64,000 nt of DNA from assembly GCA_963921935.1 (NCBI GenBank), contig OY998175.1, positions 261,943,709 to 262,007,708 on the forward strand. Direction: 5' to 3'. This DNA is from Galeruca laticollis (Eukaryota; Arthropoda; Insecta; Coleoptera; Chrysomelidae). The notes under the pieces are model-generated. The model was not told the origin of the DNA and made no database searches. It saw only the letters and a list, made by a program, of their open reading frames with translations. Both the position numbers and the translations under genes were made by a program. Shown here piece by piece: positions 11,811 to 23,697 of the stretch (positions are counted from its first letter, which is position 1; the number at the start of each line of letters is the position of its first letter).

Positions 11811-13160
11811 GGTTATTCAGAAGTTACGTCGGTATATTTCTGCATTTTTGTGTTATTACTGTTAGTATTGTTACTTGTTAAATTCTTCTATTTTTGAGAT
11901 ATACATTTATAAAGTTAGTGCAAATCAAGATTTTATTCACGTCAATAATTACCGTGTAATACAAAATAGATAATATACTCAACCTCTTGTATATTACACA
12001 ACTGTATATATAAATAAAAAGAGGCAGGTATTTAATGGCTATTTTTAAAATAAAATGCTAAATACATTCAGTGGCTTTTGAATTTTTTTTTATACTATAT
12101 AAGTGATATTCAATGGCTATGTGTAAAGCAATTCTGCGGGGTTTTTCATTTACGATTTTAGCCACAATTCTTAAATAATTTAGTTTTTGACACAGGAGCT
12201 ATTGAGAACTTATTTATTTCACAGTTGATCACTCGTACAAAGAAAACAATTTTAAAAAACGGTTAATTAATTCAATAATGGATTTGAATAACTGAATATC
12301 ACTTAAAAAAATACCTTTGTTATGTGTTGAGCATGTTAATTTAAAAACACCCATTAATTACTTATATAATATATTTAAAAACACTCTGTATAAATGAGTA
12401 TATTTTCATATTATTGTGTGATCTACAATAACTGCATATAAAATATATTTTCTATGTTGTATTACACGGGGAATTATGATAATAAAATCTTAACTGTTCA
12501 TGACTTTAAAAATGTATATTTTAAAAACTGATCATAGGCCAATCTTGAGAATTCAACACTTTCATTGAGTACTAAAACTAATAACAAAAACTTACAGATA
12601 TTAACCACCAGTCTTGGAATTAAGCTGAGCCTATCAGCAATTTAAGTAACTAGATCGAGTACAAATGCATATCAAGTTTTCAAAGAAAGATACCAGTCGC
12701 CACTTTCCATAAAAAGTGCAGGGTCCTTATTCGGATCAACTATTAATACAAAAAGAATTAGGTGTGCATAAAATGGGAAGGAGAAGGTAGCATATTCTTG
12801 TAAATGCATGAATCAATAATGTGAATGTATATTTCCATAAAAATATATAATATAAGCTAGACTATTGAGCTTATTTTTGTCAACAGGTTTTTATATGATA
12901 TGCAAATATTATAATTTATAAGTATCATTACTTTTTCACTCTCTCATGTTATAAACAATCTCAGTCTCTTTAATATAAGTTAATTGTGTTTAATTTATAA
13001 TTTTTATTTCTCATAGTTGTTTTAAATTAACAATTGCAGTCTCAGATTAAAATTTCTTACGAAGAAAGCCGATTGCAATCGTTTTATAGAATGTCAATAC
13101 CTAACTGGCAATTATACTTTTGATTGTATGTATTAACTGGTCGATAGTATATGTGGCATC
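11811..13160. other. AT-rich intergenic DNA, no gene recognised
   Basis: I see nothing beyond AT-rich single-copy-like sequence here. Confidence 0.5.
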
Positions 13161-13257
13161 GCCGCCAGGAGTCCATATTACCTGAAATGTATCATATACG
13201 GAGCCTACCTTGCTTTTGAAGTATGGAAATATACACCAACGGAGCCTACCGTAACCG

Positions 13258-14555
13258 CTACATATAACGGATCCTAGCTATGCGGCCCCAAGTTGATCCT
13301 GCGAGTTTCTTTATGTCGTAGTCCCATCTTAAGTTGGGGCGTCTTCTTGGTCTTTTCACGCCTCGGGGATACCATTGCGTTATCTTTGTGGTCCATCTAT
13401 CGTCTGTCCCTCTAGCGAGATGCCCCGCCCATTGCCACTTTAGGGATCTGATTCTATTTATGACATCTATCACTTGGGTCTTTTGTCTGATCCAATCAAG
13501 CCTTTTTCTATCTCTCCTCGTTATTCCAAGCATGCATCGTTCCATAGACCTCTGCGTTACCTGGAGTTTTCTAATGATATCAGTTTTCAGGGTCCAGGTT
13601 TCACAGCCGTATGTTAATACTGGTAGTACGCACTGATCAAACGCTTTCTTTTTCAAACGGAGTGACATTCTAGACTTGAAGATGATAGAGTTCTGTCCAA
13701 ATGTTCTCCATGCTAATTTGATTCTTTTGTTTATTTCTGGAAGTAGAGAGCCTGATATGTGTATTAGTTGACCCAGGTATATGTATTCCTCTACTATTTC
13801 CAGGGCAGTGTCATTAATTGTTATTTCTTGTGCGTTTATCAGTTCGTTATACATTATCTTGGTCTTACTCAGATTTATTTTAAGGCCTACTTCGTTGCTT
13901 GCTGCATTCAATTCATTTATTTGTTGTTGCATTTCGCCAGGGTTACTCGCTATCAGGATGATGTCATCAGCGAATCTTAGATGGTTCAAGTATTCTCCAT
14001 CTATATTCAGACCTGTGTTGTTCCAGCCCAGTTTTCTGAAGATGCTTTTAGTGTTGCTGTGAATAACTTTGGTGATATTGCGTCTCCTTGTCTAACTCCT
14101 CTGCTGGTGGGGAATTCTGGTGTGCCCTCATATATCCTAACTCTCGCTTTGGCTTCCCTATATATATTTGCTAGGGTCTCAATATATGGCTTGTCGACCC
14201 CTTGTTCTGTTAGGGCATTTATTACTGCTCTGGGATATATAGAGTCGAATGCTTTCTCAAAGTCGATGAAGGCTAGTGCTAGTGGTTGGTTGTATTCTTT
14301 GGTTCGACTGATAACCTCTTTGAGGGTATGGATGTGATCTATTGTACTGAAGCCTTTGCGGAATCCAGCCTGTTCTCGTGGTTGGGCCGAGTCTAGTGTA
14401 TTTTGTATTCTGTTGTGAATGATCTTTGTGAATACCTTGTACGTCACTGGTAGTAGACTTATTGGTCTGTAGTTCTTAATGTCTTCTTTGCTGCCTTTCT
14501 TGTGGATCAACACAATAAGGGCGCTGTTCCACTCTTTAGGTATGCTCCTGGACAT
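13258..14555 (-). pseudogene. RTE ORF part 2: reverse transcriptase and C-terminal tail
   Basis: It continues in the same frame as part 1 from 14606. RT motifs: SALIVLIHKKGSKEDIKNYR, PISLLPVTYKVFTKII, AGFRKGFSTIDHI, LAFIDFEKAFDS (catalytic Asp) and RGVRQGDAISPKLF. A frameshift at about 14045 moves the frame; then NHLRFADDIILIAS (catalytic FADD) and the thumb follow, ending with WQWAGHLARGTDDRW and KRPRRRPNLRWDYDI, the conserved RTE tail. It stops at 13258. The length matches a complete RTE C-terminus. Confidence 0.85.
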
Positions 14556-14606
14556 CAGACAGTTCGTGTATAGTTTGGCAAGGTACTTCCATGTTTTAGC
14601 TCCCGC

Positions 14607-16139
14607 TTATTTGAGTATTTCGGTCGTGATGCCGTCATTTCCCGCTGCTTTGCCATTTTTCATGCTTTTGAGTGCCATTTCTACTTCCTCCACCAAAACT
14701 TCTGGTATGGCATCTTCTGAGTGTTCTATTATTTCTTCCAAATTTTCAGGGGCCTTGTATAGGTCTCCATAGAATTTGGCTACTAGGTCTATTATTTCAT
14801 TCCTGTCTGTGGTTCTTGTGTTTCCATCAGTTGATGCAACTATCTGTCTTTTCCCTATTATTAGTGCCCTTTTTGCATTTTTGTAGCTTTTACGGTTTTC
14901 TATTGTTGTTTGTACCAGTTTCTCGTTGTAATTCCTGATATCTTCTGCGATTTTCTTTCGTATCGTGTTGCACAGTTCGGTGTATTCAATTCTTTGAATG
15001 TTTGTTGTCTTTATCATTTCTCTTCGTTTTTGTAATAGTGCTTTTGTTTCCGGAGTTAGTTTTTTGTGTTCACCTCGTTGTTGCAGACCTCCCACTTCTA
15101 CGGCGCAGTTTCGAATTGTGTCCATCAGTTCAGGGTTGTTATATTCCACTTTTTGTAGTCTTTCTTCTAGTAGTGCTTCATATTGGTGAGAGTTCTCTTT
15201 CAGCCTTTCGTTGTTTATGTTTTTCGTTGTGTTGGTTTTGATTAGTCTTGACCTTTCTAGTTTTATATCTAAGACCAGTCGAGCTCTAATTAGTCGATGG
15301 TCGCTTCCTGTAGTGAACTTGTTGAGCGTGCTTAGATCTTTTACTGTGTTAATTTTATTGGTGAGGATAAAGTCTATTTCGTTTCTGATAGTTGCACCGG
15401 GGCCTTCCCACGTCCATTCCCTGTTAGGGTTCTTCTTGAAGAAGGAGTTTGCCACATACATGTTCTGAAAGTGTGCGAACTGTATTAATCTCTCTCCTCT
15501 TTCATTCCTTTCTCCAAATCCATATTTCCCCATTCCTTTTTCTTGGTCTTTCCTGTGTCCCACTTTGGCATTAAAGTCTCCCATTATGTATTTGAAGTGA
15601 CTATTGTCGTTGCTGAGCGCTTGGGTTATTTCATTATAGAATTCTTCTATTTCGTCGTCACTATGGCTGATTGTTGGGGCGTATACCTGAATAATCTGGA
15701 TAGTATATCTTTTGGAGAGTCTTAGTGTTATGCTGGCTACTCTGTCTGAGGTGCTTGTTATCCTTATGATTCTGTTTTTTCAGGTTTTCTTAATTAGGAA
15801 TCCTACTCCGCTTGTTCTTCCTGTTGGTGTTCCTTGGTGGTATAGAAGATTCCCTGATCCAAGTTCTATGAGTTCTTCATTTTTTCGTCTTACTTCGCTA
15901 ATGCCCATGATATCCCACTTTATTTCTGCTGCCTCTGTTTCCAGTTCCATAATCCTAGCTTGTTTAGAGAGTGTACGGCAGTTATAAGTTGCTAGGTGTA
16001 ATTTAGTCAATGGGTAGTGGTTTAGACTCCGCAGATTCTTAGCACCCTCTGCCCTCGTGGCTGGTTCCCAGGATCTACCCCTCTTAGGGCCCTTCGGGCT
16101 TACGGAGAATGAGGGCCGTAACTTGTCCTTGTCTGTCAT
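14607..16139 (-). pseudogene. RTE ORF part 1: endonuclease and RT N-terminal region
   Basis: ATG at 16139 starts MTDKDKLRPSFSV. The endonuclease follows with LATYNCRTLSKQA (Asn motif), ISEVRRKNEE (Glu motif), VGFLIKK, then an in-frame stop at 15780-15782, then VYAPT, MGDFNAKVGH (Asp/Asn motif) and TGSDHRLI (final Asp-His). The frame is the same on both sides of the stop, so one base change would account for it. A linker rich in Lys and Glu leads to LKSMKNGKAAGNDGITTEILK, the first RT motif, where a second in-frame stop (14607-14609) ends the segment. The enzyme would nick the target and prime reverse transcription. Confidence 0.85.
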
Positions 16140-16240
16140 GCTGGGGTTGTGAGGCGTACCTTACCACGATGCCTCAATGCGGGTTGGCAAGGGGCGAGGG
16201 ATGTCGTCCGCCAGTTTTCGCCATTTACTGACGGACCCTG

Positions 16241-16370
16241 TACCCCCAGATTTTTAGTGGAACTTTTTATTTATGAAAAAGCCCTTACTAGAGTGAGATT
16301 CGAACCCCCGTCCTTCAGGTCAAGAAAACCCAATTTCCGGCGCTCTAACGCACTCCGCCATCTGGGGGTA
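16241..16370 (-). ncRNA. tRNA-like (SINE-head-like) unit with 11-bp inverted ends
   Basis: On the minus strand, TGGCGGAGTGCGTTAGAGCG (16341-16360) resembles a pol III box A and GGTTCGAATCTC (16295-16306) an almost perfect box B, 35-40 bp apart, as in tRNA genes and tRNA-derived SINEs. The unit is bounded by perfect 11-bp inverted ends (TACCCCCAGAT at 16241-16251, ATCTGGGGGTA at 16360-16370). The T-stem does not pair well, so it is not a functional tRNA. It abuts the 5' end of the RTE element and could be a SINE, a chimera or part of the LINE 5' UTR. Confidence 0.55.
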
Positions 16371-16372
16371 AA

Positions 16373-16432
16373 TACATATATATACATATATACACATATA
16401 TATATACATATATATATACACACATATATATC
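16373..16432. repeat. compound TA/CA microsatellite
   Basis: Irregular TATATACA/CACATATA repeats directly beside the tRNA-like unit. Confidence 0.85.
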
Positions 16433-16593
16433 GTATATTAATTTTGTTTTGAACGAACTTATTGGTTTTTTATCTTTTCTTTGTCTATGGCAGTTTACCC
16501 GTATACCAAATTTGCTTACTTATTTTATTCTTAATAAAAATAAAAGTTTGCATCATGATTACGACTTTTTCCTTTCTTTCTATGGCTGAAATG

Positions 16594-17150
16594 TGTAACT
16601 CCCATCGGAGTGTTCGGCGTCTCTCGAAAATTTTAATGGCTGACGCCGACCACTCCCATAGGAGTAGTTTTTTTTTTTTTTTTTTTCTATTGTTACCAAA
16701 AAGCACACGGATGTAGTCCCTGAATACGACTCTTACTAAGCGATGAATGCGCCGGTATTTCTTTGAACTGTTTATCACTATTTTCTGTGACTATTCTTAT
16801 CTACACATTTCCAGTCTTATCTACACGATTCCAGGGATGCGATGGTTTTTGGGTAAGTAACAATCCAGAATTATCTATAAAGAAGGCACTTATATATAAA
16901 GAATAACGACCAACGGGAATGGTGAGTTTATAATTTCATCTCGTGAGATAAACAGTGAACAAGTGAATAGTCTAAGTAAATGAACGTGAGGTGTTTATAT
17001 AAATTAGTTTAAGTGAATGTACTGTGTATATGATATAATCAGCGAATCGTGTAGTAAGCAAATCAATAAGGTGAGTAGACGTACCGTGTGTATGAATTTA
17101 TCCCACCCGTCGATATAATTTTTTTTTAAATATATAAGAGAAACATTACA
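16594..17150 (+). repeat. 5' LTR of a gypsy element with tRNA-Leu-type primer site
   Basis: It starts TGTAAC and ends TTACA, giving TGTAA/TTACA inverted termini, and is followed one base later by a primer-binding site. Near its start, GGAGTGTTCGGCGTC and GACGCCGACCACTCC form an imperfect hairpin (about 16606-16660), followed by a T15 run. Length is 557 bp. The 3' LTR is missing. Confidence 0.7.
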
Positions 17151-17151
17151 T

Positions 17152-17169
17152 TGGTGTCAGAAGTGGGAT
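17152..17169 (+). promoter_or_regulatory. primer-binding site, tRNA-Leu type
   Basis: TGGTGTCAGAAGTGGGAT is the complement of the 3' end of an insect tRNA-Leu as used by several gypsy-group elements (from memory), placed one base after the LTR end. Confidence 0.7.
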
Positions 17170-17193
17170 AATAAAAATAAATAGCTATGTAAA

Positions 17194-18392
17194 AATGGCT
17201 AAGAGACTAAGCGACCTGAAAGTGACTGAACGAAAGGCAGAATTGGAAAATCGCGAGTTTGAAGCGTTCGGTAAGAAGAGTGAGTTAGTAGAAAGACTTC
17301 AATGAGTACTGGTAAGTGACGGCTTGGATCTAGAAACATTTTTATTCAATGACGAGGCTTCCACCTTAATCTCGTCAATTTCTGCTAATACGGACAAGAT
17401 TTCCGCTAATATGGACGGGAAGATTTCTACCATGAAAAACTTCTGCCGACAATCTAGCATTGAAAAATGACATTTCTGCTGACGTCGAAAATCTCACTCC
17501 TAAAACTTAATATGGAGAATAAGATGACAACAATGGACGAGAAAATCGACAATGAAATAACAATGATATAAGAGAAAATCAAGATGTTAGAGGGGAAGAT
17601 TGCCGATTCAATAACACGAGGCACGCCAGAGGAAGAAAAGAAGACCGAGCAAACAATACTTTGCAAGCCAGAGGCACACACCCAGTTAGAAGACATTGAT
17701 AGTTTTACCCGAGACCAGTCCACAACGTTCGATGGAAAAATGTCGTGAACCAATTATGTAAAACAGTTTGTAGCAGCCGCTAGAGTGAATAACTGATCCG
17801 ATAAGTAGAAGGCAATGAACTTAACCATCGTGCTTCGGGGAGATGCCTTAGATGTACTTCAGACACGGACACCTCTGGAAGACACGGATAACTTTAAGCA
17901 GCTACAAAAGGAGCTGGACATGCGATACGGTGACGAACACTTGGAACATTTATACAGATTCCAGCTGAAGAACCGGAGGCGGAAACGTGACGAAACCCTT
18001 CAAGAATATGCATTGGATATTGCCCAACTAGTTCGATTTGCTTATCCATCTGCATCATATAACATAATGGAGTGTTTAGGTATCCAGGCCTTTATTGACG
18101 GCTTATGTGACCACGATATGGAGAAGAAGCTTCGATTAGCCCATTCTAAAATATTGGTCGATGCATTGACTGCTGCTCTTGAATGTGAAGCAACCACGAT
18201 GGTTTGGGGATACAGCAAAGGCAGGACCATGCAGGGAAGAGGTGACGATGACAGACTTGACCAGATCGTCAGCTTGTTGATGGATATGGTAGACGGGAAG
18301 CCGAAAAACGTCAGGTGTTGAAATTGTGGCGAGCTAGAAAATGTACGCAGTTCGTGTAAGCATCCTACGACTCCTGCAAACCAAGAGCTCTC
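17194..18392 (+). pseudogene. gypsy gag with N-terminal SAP-like motif and zinc knuckle
   Basis: ATG at 17194 begins MAKRLSDLKVTERKAELENR and continues FEAFGKKSELVERLQ, which fits a SAP-type helix pair seen in some insect gypsy gags. Stops and frameshifts interrupt the next 550 bp, which include a repetitive ISANTDKISANMDGKIS stretch. From 17815 to 18321 a 168-codon capsid segment is open (LRGDALDVLQTR, YRFQLKNRRRKRDETLQEYA, FIDGLCD), matching the retrotransposon gag fold. It then reads into a zinc knuckle at about 18318-18360 whose Trp codon is TGA and whose Gly-His is changed. The element breaks off at about 18400; no pol remains. Confidence 0.75.
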
Positions 18393-18439
18393 TTAACAGG
18401 TTGACTGCCAACCATATTTATTAAGCATGCCCGGATGCC

Positions 18440-18535
18440 GTAGTGTTTTCTGTGTTTTTTTAAAGTTATTAACGCCAGAGATCATGTAAATTGTTGTTCT
18501 ATTACATTTATGTATATATTTTGTCTCAAATGAGC

Positions 18536-18591
<56 letters not shown>

Positions 18592-18678
18592 CCTGTGTTT
18601 TTTCAAAGTTATTAACGCCAGAGATCATGTAAATTGTTGTTTTATTACATTTATGTATATATTTTGTCTCAAATGAGC

Positions 18679-18729
<51 letters not shown>
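18440..18729. repeat. two tandem 145-bp units, each ending in a (TA)n array
   Basis: The sequence from TTTCTGTGTTTTTT through TTATTAACGCCAGAGATC, TTTTGTCTCAAATGAGC and a long (TA)n occurs twice in a row (about 18446-18590 and 18591-18729) with three or four differences. ORFs predicted over it are repeat artefacts. Confidence 0.85.
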
Positions 18730-18732
<3 letters not shown>

Positions 18733-21105
18733 AAAACAAAATAAAGTTGCGTTTACGCCATCATTGTAAACATTTGTAGCGTTGTCAGAGTGTTCACGAA
18801 ATATGGAAATTAACAGAAAATAGCTGAAGTCAACAAAAAACGTAAATGTAGAAAATTTCACAATAATATAAATAAAAACTACAAAATTATCGATAAATTG
18901 ATAGTTTTCATTTATTATAGTGTGGAGTTTTTTCATTTACGTTTTTTGTTAATTAAATTTATGAATTGATTTCACAAAGTAAGGAATTCTAGAATAAAAG
19001 TGGTAAGGTTATTACTGACTTACCAAATCTTTTAATAAATAAATATAATAAAAATACAAGCAATACAATAAAATATGTTTAATAATGAACGTATTATCAG
19101 AGACAAAAACTAACATTAAACAAATCAACATATTGTGAAATGAAACTAGGCAGATTCAAATTCTTGTTCATTTTCTTCATCTGATTCAACATCAGTGTCA
19201 CTCTTTTCACTATTGAAATTTTCAACTATCGGACTAATTTCTGGACGATCAAATATTCTTTCCCTCTCATACCATTTAAATCTATCTCTTTCAGTATGTT
19301 GTAGAGAATTTTTCCACATATAAGGAGTTATCATGTGCAGACCTGGTGCCACATGTTCAGGCAGTTATTCGCACTGTTACCATCCCTACCAGTATGGCTA
19401 TTGTAGTAATTTTTTGCTATGCCCCAAATTAATTCGATATAGTTGAATATGCAATGGTAAGGAGGAAGATGTAAAACTTTGTGTCCATACTGTTCTGTCA
19501 TATCGTCCACTATATACTTGATTGGTGGCTTATTTCTAAAAAAAACAGCATAAATGATCAAAATAAATGGCAATAAGTAAGAATATATCTGTATATTTAC
19601 TGAGAAACGATGCGCAACAGTTGTGTTTTGATCATCATGTGAGAATAGGGAATGTTTTTTTCTGTCAACCATTCCTGAATAGCACATTTTGACCATCCTG
19701 TATTTGGAGTTTTATGCAATGACATGCTGTGATAAGGTGCATTATCAAGTATAATTTGAGAAGGATTCTCTCAATTTTGCAGCACCTGATATTCAAACCA
19801 TTTCAAGAAATTTGCCTGGTTCATTTCCCCATCATTAAGTTGGGTTTTTGAACAAAATATTGCTTCAGCACCTTCAATAAATCCGTTTTCATTCCCAGCA
19901 TGGAGTATAATATATCTGTAATATTATTTAAATAATGTTTAAGTAACCACTCATGTTTTGCAATACAACAAATCTTTTGCCATCCGTTTTAGTGGTTTCA
20001 ACACTCTTGATATTTTCATTTTGCCATGAATGACCTATGATGCTATTTTAAAATATCCAGGTTTCATCGATTAACACAAATTGGTATCTACCTTCGTCCT
20101 TTGCTTCTTTATAATATCTCAAGAGTTATGATATTTTCAAAACAACATTAGGTAATTCCATAAGTCCTCGTCTTAGATTATCCTTCATCCACTTAAACCC
20201 AAGTTCTTTGAGCAATCTATTTAAAGAGGTGGTACTACTATTAAATGATTCTCTTTCTTTTAGTGGGGACCACAATGATTCAATCGTTATGTGCTGTTCT
20301 AAAAGCATACAGATATAAAAATATGTTAAATATACAATTGTCGTAATTATACTTACTTCTCTGCTACATGTTGTGAATGGTATCACGAATAGAGCTTGTA
20401 TTTAAAGTTTCTGTATTTGTTACTCGTTTATGAGCGCAACGTTTTTTCTTTGGTGACTCAAACTCTTCACCTTTTTTTTTGTTTGACAAAATTTGCTTAC
20501 TGTTTTCAAAGCAGCATCTACACGCTAAAATAATAGAAATTTTCGTGAAGTAAAGTAAGGATATTTTATTCACGTATCACCTACCTCTTGTACAGCATTT
20601 AAGGGCAACAACGGACCAGTATTATTCCTTTCTTATTCAAAATAATTTACTGAAGAAGCCACAAGTTCTTTGCATCGGCTATTAAGCTGTTTGGACAATT
20701 TAACAATCACAGAAGAAAATGCTTTGTTGTTTTGAAAACAAAAACAGTTTTGATTATAAATATTTCTCAAAAGAAATTTTTATATAGCACGTAACTATAA
20801 CCTCAAAAATCGATGACAATACACGAGTAGAATAGTCACAAACAACGCGGCAACATGACATTATTTCTGGCAGTGACTATTTTACCGTCAATAATTGGAG
20901 GCTTATTCATGAAAATTTTAACACAAATGTTTACATCGAGGGACGTCTAAACCTAATGAAGCTTTATTGCTTATACATTATTTTGGGTTATCTTTAGAAC
21001 CGATTAATTAACAAATTTAGGTATATGCACTTTACGATAAAAATGTAGCCACACATGCGATAGAAATAAGCCCTTGGTGACGTGAACGCAACTTCATTTG
21101 GTTTT

Positions 21106-21108
<3 letters not shown>
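18730..21108 (-). mobile_element. DD82E-type Tc1/mariner-superfamily transposon, decayed, intron-containing
   Basis: Terminal inverted repeats of 31 bp start GTAAAAAC and run through AAGTTGCGTT; they lie at 18730-18760 and 21078-21108 with four mismatches. Each end is flanked by TA, the superfamily's target duplication, inside a long TA array. The minus-strand transposase between them matches the one at 25.28 kb. The copy carries several stops. Confidence 0.8.
19146..20573 (-). pseudogene. DD82E-type DDE transposase with introns, broken
   Basis: Read on the minus strand, exons include KKRCAHKRVTNTETLN, TSLNRLLKELGFKWMK, LIDETWI (first Asp), HAGNENGFIEGAEAIF, IILDNAPYHSMSLHKTPNT (second Asp) and HKVLHLPPYHCIFNYIELIW (final Glu). 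Three gaps look like introns: 20299-20356 (GTAAGT to TTTTAG), about 19916-19960 (weak donor, TTACAG) and 19536-19600 (GTAAAT to TTTTTAG). Removing them keeps similarity to the intronless-looking 25-kb copy. The C-terminus is acidic (EKSDTDVESDEENEQEFESA). In-frame stops remain in exons (after IHNM near 20366 and in the first-Asp region), so it is dead. Confidence 0.75.

Positions 21109-21158
<50 letters not shown>
21109..21158. repeat. (TA)n array between two transposons
   Basis: About 24 TA units separate the right end of the DD82E element from the left end of the mariner. Confidence 0.95.
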
Positions 21159-21161
<3 letters not shown>

Positions 21162-22646
21162 GGTGTCTCAAAATTGACGCCCGTCCTTTCAGAATATGAA
21201 TCGGGGGATTAAAACGAATTAAAACGTAAGAATAAAAAAATTGCGTTATATCCATGGTTACAGAGTTATTGACAAAAAACAAAGATCTGACATTCAATGT
21301 TTACTCTTTACTAAAAACGAAGTCAGCTGAAAACAAATGAGTAGCATAGGTTGCTGTAGTAATGTTAAATGTTAATTATTAGTTCTGTCAACTTTTGTCA
21401 TAATAAGTATAAGTATAATTTCATAGGGTTATTTATTTTGAAAATGGAACGTTATGATTCCAATCGAGAACATGTTGATATGTTATAAGTATTAGGTGCG
21501 CATAATGATAATGCCAGTGCTGCAGCTAGAGCATATACCGTAAAATTACCAAATCGACGGCACCCTGATGCAATAACTTTACGACGGGTTGAACAAAGAT
21601 TACTGGAAACAGGTAATTTAAATCCCAGATTAAATAAGGGAGGACGCCATTCTACGCTCAACGTCGTCCAAGAAGAGCAAATTCTTGATTTTGTTGAAGC
21701 TGAACCAAATACAAGTCTTCGAGTTACATCGAGACAAACGCATTACCAAAAAGATACCATTCATAGATTATTAAGAAGGAATGGCTTATATCCATTTAGG
21801 CCTCAAAAAGTTCAAGTTTCACATGAAAGAGATAGGGAGCTTAGGATCAATTTTTGTAGATGGTTATTGGATAACCTAAGCAATGATTCACATTTTATAG
21901 AAAATATTATGTTTACTGATGAGTGTACATTTACCCAGACAGGGATTATAAATACTCATAATTTGCACGAGTGGAGAGATGAAAACCCTTATTTAATACG
22001 TGAAAGATGTCACCAAAGACGATGGTCAGTAAACATTTGGGCTGGATTATTAAATAATCATGTAATCGGCCCAAATATGTTACCTAACCGACCTAATTCA
22101 GCATCTTATTTTCATTTTTGAAACGACAATTTACCACTGCCATTTCTCGATCAAGTTCCATTAGCAACTAGATTGAATTGTTGGTTCCAAGATGATGGTG
22201 CTCCTGCACATTATGGTAGACAAGTGAGAACATTACTAAATCTAACATTCCCCGACTGTTGGATTGGAAGAGTTGGGCCCGTACTATGGCCTCCTAGATC
22301 TCCAGATCTAAATCCATTGGATTTTTTCTTCTGGGGATTCTTGAAGAAAAAATTTACTTTGAACCTGTTGAGAGTGCGGAAGATGTAGTAGTTCGTATTC
22401 ACGCTGCTGTGACATTTATAGACGAAAACATGCTACAGAGGGTTCGTGATTCAATGATAAATCGTGCAAATATTTGCATTGAAGTAGGAGGCGATTTTTT
22501 TGAACACCTTTTATAAATTAATTTCTTGTTTTGTAACAAATATTCGTTTTTAATAAAGTGTAAACATTGAATATTTGTTTTTTGTCAATAACTCTGTAAC
22601 CATGGACATATTCTGAAAGGACGGGCGTCAATTTTGAGACACCCTG
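21159..22646 (+). mobile_element. DD41D mariner-like transposon with perfect 40-bp terminal repeats
   Basis: The two ends (21159-21198 and 22607-22646, starting CAGGGTGTCTCAAAATTGAC) are identical inverted repeats. A further inner stretch (TCCATGGTTACAGAGTTATT and beyond) is also inverted, but in the left end it is set 52 bp further in. TA flanks both ends within TA arrays. The single gene lies on the plus strand. Perfect ends with a damaged gene suggest a fairly recent insertion mobilised by another copy. Confidence 0.92.
21444..22516 (+). pseudogene. mariner transposase, DD41D type
   Basis: ATG at 21444 starts MERYDSNREHVDML. Stops follow at 21486-21488 (TAA) and 22119-22121 (TGA), and a one-base deletion in the A-run at about 22342-22352 shifts the frame; the remainder ends at TAA 22514-22516. 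The helix-turn-helix region (HRLLRRNGLYPFRPQ) and the catalytic triad are visible: IMFTDECTFTQ (Asp 1), WFQDDGAPAHYG (Asp 2) and SPDLNPLDFFFWG (Asp 3). I count 41 residues between Asp 2 and Asp 3, the spacing of the rosa-like DD41D group. Without the four lesions the protein would be about 355 residues, normal for the family. Confidence 0.9.
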
Positions 22647-23287
<641 letters not shown>

Positions 23288-23515
23288 GTTTATTCCGGAG
23301 TATCCGAACTCTGCCACAAAATGCAGGTAGTCATTACGGGTTGTTCGAACTCTGCCAGTGTTTAAAATTTTGGAGATTACCTACCAAACCAGTAGGGGTC
23401 TAATAGCCTAATCCAATTTAACAATTTACCTTGAACTTTAGGTACTCAAATTCAATATAAGAAAATATTAATAACATACATATATTTTCAACGTATATTT
23501 GCCACTTTTAAAAAA

Positions 23516-23655
23516 TTACATCTACATTACATCTACATTACATCTACATTACATCTACATTACATCTACATTACATCTACATCACATCTACATTACATCT
23601 ACATTACATCTACATTACATCTACATTACATCTACATTACATCTACATTACAATA
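23516..23655. repeat. 11-bp minisatellite (ACATCTACATT), about 12 copies
   Basis: Almost perfect tandem repeats inside the MULE, downstream of its transposase; one unit has C for T. The ORF spanning it is an artefact of the repeat. Confidence 0.95.
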
Positions 23656-23697
23656 AAATATATTCAATATACATAAACATATAAAAAAAACAAAAAA

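Larger units (their letters stand above)
13190..16240 (-). mobile_element. RTE-type LINE, nearly full length
   Basis: A single minus-strand gene carries apurinic-type endonuclease, reverse transcriptase and the basic C-terminal tail. The 5' UTR is GC-rich relative to its surroundings (16140-16240) and the 3' UTR runs from 13257 to about 13190 with GGATCC/GGCTCC motifs. The coding frame has two single in-frame stops and one frameshift, so this copy is inactive but young. The RTE assignment is from the endonuclease-RT order without RNase H, FADD in the RT box and the RRRPNLRWDYDI-type tail, as in the insect and vertebrate proteins usually annotated endonuclease-reverse transcriptase. Confidence 0.85.

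Noticed and set aside
13334..15987. Plus-strand ORFs of 60-118 codons
   Set aside because: They are shadows of the minus-strand RTE gene; hydrophobic composition comes from antisense reading.
16241..16370. Functional tRNA gene
   Set aside because: Boxes A and B are good but the T-stem and acceptor do not fold as a normal tRNA; kept as tRNA-like.
16149..16589. 146-codon + ORF
   Set aside because: Crosses the antisense RTE 5' UTR, the tRNA-like unit and a microsatellite; no coherent protein.
18482..18936. Several Tyr/Ile-repeat ORFs on both strands
   Set aside because: They are translations of the (TA)n arrays.
23516..23655. CRISPR-like array
   Set aside because: Contiguous 11-bp tandem repeats without spacers, inside a eukaryotic transposon.
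23499..23684. Thr/Leu/His/Tyr-repeat ORF
   Set aside because: It is the 11-bp minisatellite read in frame.
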